Assembly (NCBI GenBank): GCA_012512335.1
Contig: JAAZEK010000143.1
Location: 1 to 8,791 of the forward strand
DNA: 8,791 bases
Reading direction: 5' to 3'
From: Clostridiales bacterium
GTDB taxonomy: Bacteria; Bacillota; Clostridia; Caldicoprobacterales; DTU083
Position 1 is the first letter of the stretch. Each line of letters starts with the position of its first letter. Under the pieces are notes generated by a model. The model was not told the origin of the DNA, did not search any database, and saw nothing but the letters and a program-made list of their open reading frames with translations. Below are positions 1 through 4,446 of the stretch, one piece after another. A program made the translations under genes and the position numbers.

Positions 1-315
1 AGTGTAGACATAAATGAGAAAGACTATAGTGTAATATTTGGAAGCGCCACCTTTGATTTCAGAGAGATCCCAATTGCTGATTTGAATAGAAAGATGGAAG
101 TGAGCACAATATTTGGTTCAGCTGAGATTTTGCTTCCTAAGGATGCATCTGTGGAAATTGAGGCGAATTCTGTTTTTTCTTCTACTCAGTTTCCTGATGG
201 CTCAAGCCTTACCTTTGGAGATCGAACTTTTTTGTCTGATCCACAAGGAAAGAAAGAAGCTGATATAGAGCTGGAGGTCAATACAGTATTTGGTAGCACT
301 GTGATAAGTCATTAA
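1..315 (+). CDS. LiaF-like cell-envelope stress protein, C-terminal part (5' truncated by window)
   Basis: The frame is open from base 1 to the TAA at 313-315 with no stop, so this is the last 104 residues of a longer protein. The fragment repeats a short beta-strand unit ending in FGS: VIFGSATFDF, STIFGSAEILLP and NTVFGSTVI. It also has the LLPKDASVEIEANSVF stretch typical of the C-terminal domain of LiaF/YvqF-type proteins (DUF2154-like, 'cell wall-active antibiotics response'). Family members usually carry transmembrane helices before this domain. Those would lie left of the window, so membrane attachment is inferred. In Bacillus, LiaF restrains the LiaRS two-component system that senses cell-wall stress, but no LiaR or LiaS gene is visible here. 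A TTG at 82 could open a shorter frame but lies inside the domain and is not a credible start. The family assignment is fairly firm; a LiaF-specific role is not. Confidence 0.72.
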   Translation, partial: SVDINEKDYSVIFGSATFDFREIPIADLNRKMEVSTIFGSAEILLPKDASVEIEANSVFSSTQFPDGSSLTFGDRTFLSDPQGKKEADIELEVNTVFGSTVISH

Positions 316-322
316 TCTGTGG

Positions 323-393
323 AAAGATTCTTGGCAATCGCTCTGGATGACACGGGGATAGTTATGTCATTCCGAGTGAAACGAGGAATCTTT
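323..393. repeat. Imperfect palindromic intergenic repeat (TGTCATTCCGAG...GAGGAATCT type)
   Basis: The left arm at 323-352 begins AAAGATTC and ends GGATGACA. The right arm at 365-393 begins TGTCATTCCGAG and ends GAGGAATCTTT. The arms are imperfect reverse complements around a 12-base loop (353-364). This matches a repeat I recognise from many bacterial genomes, usually written TGTCATTCCGAG-CGAAGCGAGGAATCT. Its translations (SFRVKRGIF-like or CHSE-like peptides) often appear as false small proteins. It lies between the LiaF-like gene and the transporter, and its transcript would fold into a long hairpin that may separate the two transcripts. There is no T-run after the right arm, so it is not a standard intrinsic terminator. 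Recognition is from memory; the inverted repeat is seen directly. Confidence 0.75.
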
Positions 394-430
394 AATAGTA
401 AACTAATATATAAAAAATACAGGATGTATC

Positions 431-1669
431 ATGAAATACACATACAAACATACGCTATATGCCAGTTATATTGGCTATATTACGCAGGCGATTATCAATA
501 ATTTATCGCCTCTTTTATTTGTTACCTTTCAGCGAGAGTTTCAGATTAGTCTGGAACAGCTTGCTCTTCTTATTTCCCTAAATTTCGGAACACAAATCCT
601 AGTAGATATAATAGCTATAAGGTTTGTAGACAAAATAGGCTATAGGGCTTCGGCAGTAATTTCTCATATTGCTGCTACCCTAGGTCTACTCTGCATGGGG
701 ATCCTTCCTAATGTTCTCTCTTCCCCTTATACTGGTCTTATTATAGCTGTGATTCTAAATTCTATTGGTGGAGGAATTATCGAAGTAATTATCAGCCCTA
801 TTGTGGAATCCCTTCCGGGGGATGAGAAAGCTTCTGCCATGAGCCTGCTTCACTCATTTTATTGCTGGGGATTTGTTTTAGTTGTAGTTATATCCACTCT
901 ATATTTTAGCATAATTGGCTTAGAATACTGGTATTACCTACCTTTGCTATGGGCCTTAGTACCATTGTTTAACGCTTTATTCTTTATGAAGGTTCCTTTA
1001 AGAGCTTTGGTGGAAGAAGATGAGCAAACACCCTTACGCAGATTATTCTCTGCCAATATATTCTGGGTGCTATTTCTTTTGATGGTAAGTGCAGGTGCAG
1101 CAGAACAAGCTATGACCCAATGGTCATCTCTATTTGCAGAGCTTGGACTTGGTGTTTCTAAAACCATGGGAGATTTGCTTGGACCTTGTGCCTTTGCCAT
1201 ACTAATGGGATTGTCTCGTACTTATTTTGGAACAAGAGGTACCAAGCTCAACTTAAGAAAAGCATTGATTCTCAGTAGTGTATTGTGTGTTGCGAGCTAT
1301 TTGTTGGTGGTGTTTTCACCTATTCCGTTACTATCACTAATAGGCTGTTCGCTGGTAGGTCTTTCTGTTGGCATATTCTGGCCAGGAACACTTAGTCTAT
1401 CTATGAAAACCTATCCCAGTGGTGGAACCGCTATGTTTGCAGTTCTTGCATTGGCTGGAGACCTAGGATGTTCTTTGGGGCCGGGCTTAGTAGGACTTAT
1501 ATCCAATAGTGTACAAAATAGGGGAAGCTTTGGCTTCTTATCTTCTTTAATTTCAGGTCAGGATCTTACACAGATTGGGCTGAAGACAGGTCTGTTAATG
1601 GCCATAATATTTCCAATAATTATGATATTGGGAGTTGTTATCCTCAAATCTCATCGAAAAAGGCATTAA
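431..1669 (+). CDS. Major facilitator superfamily transporter, substrate unknown
   Basis: This 412-residue, strongly hydrophobic protein has the size of a 12-helix MFS permease. The hydrophobic segments fall in two blocks separated by a charged central loop near residues 190-205 (LRALVEEDEQTPLRRLF). The loop between helices 2 and 3 reads RFVDKIGYRAS, a form of the MFS signature motif A (G-x-x-x-D-R/K-x-G-x-R). An LLHSFYCWG stretch in the first half recalls the helix-5 region of fucose-permease-like MFS proteins, but this is too weak to name a sugar. The ATG at 431 follows an AGGA at 421-424 with a 6-base gap, a modest ribosome binding site. The protein would sit in the cytoplasmic membrane and carry a small solute by ion-coupled or facilitated transport. 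It appears monocistronic: a palindromic repeat lies upstream, and an FNR-type promoter for the next gene begins 13 bases after its stop. No obvious terminator follows it. Confidence 0.85.
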   Translation: MKYTYKHTLYASYIGYITQAIINNLSPLLFVTFQREFQISLEQLALLISLNFGTQILVDIIAIRFVDKIGYRASAVISHIAATLGLLCMGILPNVLSSPYTGLIIAVILNSIGGGIIEVIISPIVESLPGDEKASAMSLLHSFYCWGFVLVVVISTLYFSIIGLEYWYYLPLLWALVPLFNALFFMKVPLRALVEEDEQTPLRRLFSANIFWVLFLLMVSAGAAEQAMTQWSSLFAELGLGVSKTMGDLLGPCAFAILMGLSRTYFGTRGTKLNLRKALILSSVLCVASYLLVVFSPIPLLSLIGCSLVGLSVGIFWPGTLSLSMKTYPSGGTAMFAVLALAGDLGCSLGPGLVGLISNSVQNRGSFGFLSSLISGQDLTQIGLKTGLLMAIIFPIIMILGVVILKSHRKRH

Positions 1670-1682
1670 AACTTTTAAATTC

Positions 1683-1696
1683 TTGATATAGGTCAA
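1683..1696 (+). promoter_or_regulatory. FNR/CRP-type operator upstream of the hemerythrin-like gene
   Basis: TTGATATAGGTCAA matches the FNR-type palindrome TTGAT-N4-ATCAA at all but one position (GTCAA for ATCAA). Its centre (1689/1690) is 29.5 bases before the first base of the -10 hexamer at 1719-1724. This puts it at about -41.5 from the predicted start, the class II activator position for CRP/FNR proteins. It shares 20 of 22 bases with the box at 4027, including the ATAG spacer. The regulator is not in the window. A different Crp/Fnr-family protein, for example an HcpR-like or CprK-like one, could use the site. Confidence 0.72.
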
Positions 1697-1715
1697 TTTT
1701 TATTCTCTCATTTCT

Positions 1716-1724
1716 TGCTACAAT
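1716..1724 (+). promoter_or_regulatory. Extended -10 promoter (TGC-TACAAT) for the hemerythrin-like/ATPase operon
   Basis: TACAAT at 1719-1724 differs from TATAAT at one base and is preceded by TGC, giving an extended -10 element. No good -35 hexamer lies 17 bases upstream. The FNR-type box overlaps that position, as expected for an activator-dependent promoter. Transcription is predicted to start near 1731, leaving a leader of about 104 bases before the ATG at 1835. Confidence 0.6.
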
Positions 1725-1755
1725 AAAACCATAGAAAATAAGAAATAGTAAGTAA

Positions 1756-1785
1756 AAGTGAGCGCGCCACTTATAGAAGTGAGCG
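1756..1785 (+). repeat. AAGTGAGCG direct repeat with intervening CACTT in the 5' leader
   Basis: AAGTGAGCG occurs at 1756-1764 and again at 1777-1785, 21 bases apart. Between them CACTT (1768-1772) can pair with either AAGTG copy, so the leader RNA could form two mutually exclusive small stems. It lies downstream of the predicted start of transcription and upstream of the ribosome binding site. No function is assigned. Confidence 0.45.
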
Positions 1786-1834
1786 TTTAGACGTAGGATA
1801 AATAATAATAAAAAAGGTGAAAGAGGGAGTAAAC

Positions 1835-2131
1835 ATGACAAAACAATTTAATCAAGTAATAGGGAATCAGCTTAAAACTTTAGGGCAATATGTACCCATC
1901 GTAGATCGAGTACATGGAGATAATCATCCAGAGTTTCATGAGGTTCGTAAAGTATTTGAGGTTCTAGCAAAGAAGATAAAAGATGCTGGAAGCGAAAAAC
2001 CAGTCTTGAATGAAGAATTTGCCCAATTACGAAAAATTACTGATAACTATACAGTTCCAGATGACGTATGTGAAAGCTATGAAGCTGTTTACAAGATGTT
2101 GGAAGAGGTGGATGTAGCTTACCAAGCATAG
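1835..2131 (+). CDS. Small hemerythrin-like protein, RIC (iron-sulfur cluster repair di-iron) type
   Basis: This 98-residue soluble protein has the run HGDNHPEFHEVRKVFE (residues 27-42), with His27, His31 and His35 plus Glu33 and Glu36. Such closely spaced His and acidic residues are typical of hemerythrin-like di-iron sites. I recall short clostridial and lactic-acid-bacterial proteins with VHG-x-x-HPEFHEVRK annotated as 'iron-sulfur cluster repair di-iron protein, ric'. The larger ScdA/YtfE relatives repair Fe-S clusters after oxidative or nitrosative damage. That role here is inference, because the protein is much shorter than YtfE (about 220 residues). The C-terminal half (LREIT-like region, VPDDVCESYEAVYKMLEE) is helical with one Cys. 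The ATG at 1835 is preferred over the in-frame GTG at 1817 because GAGGGAG (1823-1829) sits 5 bases before it. It is 10 bases upstream of the ATPase frame, so co-transcription is likely. Confidence 0.7.
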   Translation: MTKQFNQVIGNQLKTLGQYVPIVDRVHGDNHPEFHEVRKVFEVLAKKIKDAGSEKPVLNEEFAQLRKITDNYTVPDDVCESYEAVYKMLEEVDVAYQA

Positions 2132-2141
2132 AAGCACTTCA

Positions 2142-4016
2142 ATGAGGGAGATGAGAATTTTGCAGAGATTTATCTTAGGAAGGAAAAACCAGATAACTAT
2201 AGTCAGTGCTGTTTTAATAGCCATTGCATTTATTACCAAGTGGACGACAGACAATATGATAATATTTGAGTGGGCATTAATCATAGCGTCGATTCTAGGT
2301 GTTGCGCCTATAGCAATTCAAGCTTACCAAGCACTAAGAGTAAAAGTAGTAAGTATCGATGTATTGGTAACAATAGCAGTGCTAGGAGCATTTTTGATAC
2401 GAAACTTTGAAGAATCCGCAATAGTCACCTTTCTTTTCTTATTTGGAGCATTTTTAGAGCAGAGGACCTTAAACAAAACCCGTTCTGCTATTAAAGAATT
2501 AACAGAAATGGCACCGGAAAGTGCTTTGAAACAAATGGAAAATGGTGAGTTTGAAGAAGTAGAAGTTGACGAGGTTGATGTAGGGGACGTATTACTTGTA
2601 AAAACAGGGGCAAAAGTACCAGTAGATGGAACAGTGTTAACAGGTGAAGGTAGTATAAATGAAGCCAGCATTACGGGGGAATCATTGCCAGTAAGTAAAG
2701 AAGAAGGATCTAATGTTTTTGCAGGAACAATATTAGATAATGGGACAATACAAATAGAAGCTGATAGAGTAGGGGAAGACACAACTTTTGGTAAAATTAT
2801 CGAGCTAGTAGAAGAGGCCCAGGACTCTAAATCAGAAGCAGAGAGATTTATAGATAGATTCTCAAAATGGTACACACCAGCTGTTCTAGTCTTAGCATTT
2901 ATAGTATGGATTTTCTCAACAGATATAGAACTTGCAATCACAATTCTAGTACTAGGTTGCCCAGGAGCATTGGTTATTGGAGTACCAGTTTCAAATGTAG
3001 CAGGAATAGGTAATGGAGCAAGAAATGGGGTATTATTAAAAGGTAGCGAAGTAATTCAAGACTTCAGCAGACTAGATACCATGGTGTTTGATAAAACAGG
3101 TACCTTAACAGTAGGAAACCCGTCAGTATCAGAAACAAAGCACTACGGAGAAAACATAGAAGAGGCACTGGGATATCTGGCGAGTATAGAAAGAGAATCG
3201 GATCATCCATTAGCAAAGGCGGTATTAGAAGAAATAGGAGAGACTGAAATTTCACCAGTAACTGATACAGAAGTAGTAAAAGGTGGAGGAATAGTAGCAA
3301 CAGTAAACAATCATAGAGTTGCAGTAGGAAATGTCGCCTTAATGGAAAAAGAAAATGTAAGGCTAACTGAAAAAGCCAAAGAAGATATAGAACGTTTTGA
3401 AAAGGCTGGAAACTCACTAGTTATAACTGCAGTAGATGGAGAATTAAAGGTATTAATGGGAGTTAGAGACCAGATACGTCCTGGAGTAAAAGAGGATCTA
3501 CAAAGACTAAAAAGATTAGGAGTAAAAAACTTAGTAATGCTGTCGGGAGATAACCAAGGAACAGTTGACGTAGTAAGTAAAGAGCTAGGCTTAACTGAAG
3601 CCCATGGAAATATGTTACCTGAGCATAAATCAGAATATGTGAAAATGCTAATCGAGGAAAAGGGTCAAATAGTAGCATTTGTAGGAGATGGGGTAAATGA
3701 CAGTCCATCACTAGCTTTAGCTAACATTGGGATAGCCATGGGAAGTGGAACAGACGTAGCCATAGAAACATCAGATGTTGTACTAATGAATTCAGATTTT
3801 GGCCGCTTACCACACGCATTAGGGCTAGTAAAGGCAACAGCAAGCAATATGCGACAAAATATAATTATAGCAGTAGGCGTTGTATTGGTACTACTTGCAA
3901 GCGTATTCTTCAGCGAATGGATGAACATGTCAATAGGAATGCTAGTCCATGAAGCCAGCATACTAGTAGTAATCATTAATGGTATGAGATTGCTTCGTTA
4001 CAGACTACGACGCTAA
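2142..4016 (+). CDS. P1B-type heavy-metal-translocating ATPase with CPG motif
   Basis: This 624-residue membrane pump has all P-type ATPase signatures. These are the actuator loop TGES (178-181), the phosphorylation site DKTGT (Asp317), MLSGD (466-470) and GDGVNDSP (515-522). The P1B-specific His-Pro pair is at 355-356 (SDHPLAKA). Helices pack near 17-32, 39-57, 72-105, 244-283 and 572-613. The metal-path motif in the sixth helix is CPG (273-275, GCPGALVIG) instead of the usual CPC. The last helix carries MLVHEAS (599-605), recalling the HEG(G/S) motif of the P1B-4 (Co/Fe/Zn) group. There is no N-terminal HMA domain; a separate HMA protein is encoded downstream. Family knowledge predicts ATP-driven export of a transition-metal cation; the metal is unknown. 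No start is clean: ATG 2142 lacks a ribosome site, ATG 2151 abuts GAGGGAG (2144-2150), and TTG 2160 lies 9 bases after it and may be the true start. Codons end in A far more often than in neighbouring genes. Confidence 0.9.
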   Translation: MREMRILQRFILGRKNQITIVSAVLIAIAFITKWTTDNMIIFEWALIIASILGVAPIAIQAYQALRVKVVSIDVLVTIAVLGAFLIRNFEESAIVTFLFLFGAFLEQRTLNKTRSAIKELTEMAPESALKQMENGEFEEVEVDEVDVGDVLLVKTGAKVPVDGTVLTGEGSINEASITGESLPVSKEEGSNVFAGTILDNGTIQIEADRVGEDTTFGKIIELVEEAQDSKSEAERFIDRFSKWYTPAVLVLAFIVWIFSTDIELAITILVLGCPGALVIGVPVSNVAGIGNGARNGVLLKGSEVIQDFSRLDTMVFDKTGTLTVGNPSVSETKHYGENIEEALGYLASIERESDHPLAKAVLEEIGETEISPVTDTEVVKGGGIVATVNNHRVAVGNVALMEKENVRLTEKAKEDIERFEKAGNSLVITAVDGELKVLMGVRDQIRPGVKEDLQRLKRLGVKNLVMLSGDNQGTVDVVSKELGLTEAHGNMLPEHKSEYVKMLIEEKGQIVAFVGDGVNDSPSLALANIGIAMGSGTDVAIETSDVVLMNSDFGRLPHALGLVKATASNMRQNIIIAVGVVLVLLASVFFSEWMNMSIGMLVHEASILVVIINGMRLLRYRLRR

Positions 4017-4018
4017 AT

Positions 4019-4048
4019 ATTAAAAATTGATATAGATCAATTTTTAAT
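4019..4048 (+). promoter_or_regulatory. Perfect FNR-type box inside a 13-bp palindrome, upstream of the HMA gene
   Basis: The core TTGATATAGATCAA (4027-4040) is an exact TTGAT-N4-ATCAA palindrome. The symmetry extends to perfect 13-base arms, 4019-4031 and 4036-4048, around the ATAG spacer. The centre (4033/4034) is 29.5 bases before the -10 hexamer at 4063, the same geometry as the first box. It begins 2 bases after the ATPase stop. The stem has one G-C pair per arm, so it is better read as an operator than as a terminator, although weak transcript slowing at the T-run cannot be excluded. Confidence 0.78.
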
Positions 4049-4062
4049 AAGCTACAGTAGTG

Positions 4063-4068
4063 TATAAT
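4063..4068 (+). promoter_or_regulatory. -10 hexamer TATAAT for the HMA gene
   Basis: This is a perfect TATAAT with predicted start near 4075. That places the FNR-type box at -41.5 and leaves a leader of about 28 bases. No clear -35 hexamer is present, which fits dependence on an activator bound at the box. The gene therefore probably has its own promoter in addition to any read-through from the ATPase. Confidence 0.65.
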
Positions 4069-4102
4069 ATAATTAAGATAAGAAATTGAGGAGAGATGAA
4101 AA

Positions 4103-4336
4103 ATGCAAAAGGCAACATTACAATTGGAAACATTAACCTGTCCATCTTGTCTACTAAAAATAGAGAACGCAGTAAAATCTTTAGATGGTATTGACCAAGA
4201 TAGCTTAAATGTACTATTTAACTCAAGTAAAGTTAAAGTAAATTTTGATGATGAAAAAGTATCCATTGAAGATATTGAAAAGGCAATTGATAAACTAGGA
4301 TACGAGGTTAAGAAAACCACAGTTAGAGCAATGTAA
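4103..4336 (+). CDS. Heavy-metal-associated (HMA) domain protein, CPSC metal-binding motif
   Basis: This 77-residue protein is one HMA domain of normal length with the beta-alpha-beta-beta-alpha-beta pattern. The metal-binding loop is LTCPSCLLKIENAV with Cys13 and Cys16, corresponding to the GMTCxxC loop of CopZ-like chaperones but with LT in place of GM. A VKVNFDDEKVSIEDIEKAI strand-helix segment and the terminal GYEVKKT strand follow, as usual for the fold. GAGGAGAG at 4088-4095 sits 7 bases before the ATG, a strong ribosome site. Such proteins carry soft or borderline metals (often Cu(I), also Zn or Cd) to P1B ATPases. Because the adjacent ATPase lacks an N-terminal HMA domain, this protein probably delivers metal to it or senses metal for it; that pairing is inference. 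The bound metal cannot be told from CPSC alone. Confidence 0.85.
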   Translation: MQKATLQLETLTCPSCLLKIENAVKSLDGIDQDSLNVLFNSSKVKVNFDDEKVSIEDIEKAIDKLGYEVKKTTVRAM

Positions 4337-4361
4337 GAATATGACAAACCTACCCTATAAT

Positions 4362-4416
4362 AAACCGATCCTCATGGGATAGACTTCTGATCTAGCCATG
4401 AGGGTCGGTTTTATTT
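4362..4416. terminator. Strong hairpin terminator between convergent genes
   Basis: The left arm at 4362-4377 (AAACCGATCCTCATGG) pairs with the right arm at 4396-4411 (CCATGAGGGTCGGTTT) over 16 base pairs including one G-U. The loop is 18 bases, and TTTTATTT follows on the + strand. It ends the HMA transcript. On the minus strand the stem lies just after the peptidase stop and is followed by TTTATTAT, so it probably works in both directions, less strongly on the minus side. Confidence 0.88.
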
Positions 4417-4446
4417 AATCACATTTTTATTTGCAAAGTCGTAATT

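Noticed and set aside
319..501. 60-codon plus-strand frame beginning GTG at 319
   Set aside because: It starts inside the palindromic repeat, overlaps the MFS start in another frame, and its MSFRVKRGIF segment is the known false translation of that repeat.
1817..1834. GTG 1817 as start of the hemerythrin-like protein
   Set aside because: GAGGGAG at 1823-1829 is correctly spaced for ATG 1835 and would be inside the coding region if GTG were used; the GTG lacks a good ribosome site.
2324..2941. 205-codon minus-strand frame opposite the ATPase
   Set aside because: It lies wholly within a clear ATPase gene on the other strand. It is Ser/Thr/Pro-rich low-complexity sequence with no recognisable domain, as expected from the mirrored codon bias.
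3064..3976. Further minus-strand frames opposite the ATPase (3064-3417, 3463-3711, 3665-3976)
   Set aside because: They overlap each other and the ATPase, are Leu/Phe- or Ser/Thr-rich shadows of its codons, and have no family resemblance.
4019..4048. Palindrome read as a rho-independent terminator of the ATPase
   Set aside because: The stem has only one G-C pair per arm and no T-run beyond it, whereas it matches the FNR-type consensus exactly and sits at -41.5 to a perfect -10.
3976..4347. 123-codon minus-strand frame covering the HMA gene
   Set aside because: It is antisense to a clear HMA gene with a strong ribosome site, and it covers the operator and promoter; no domain is recognisable.
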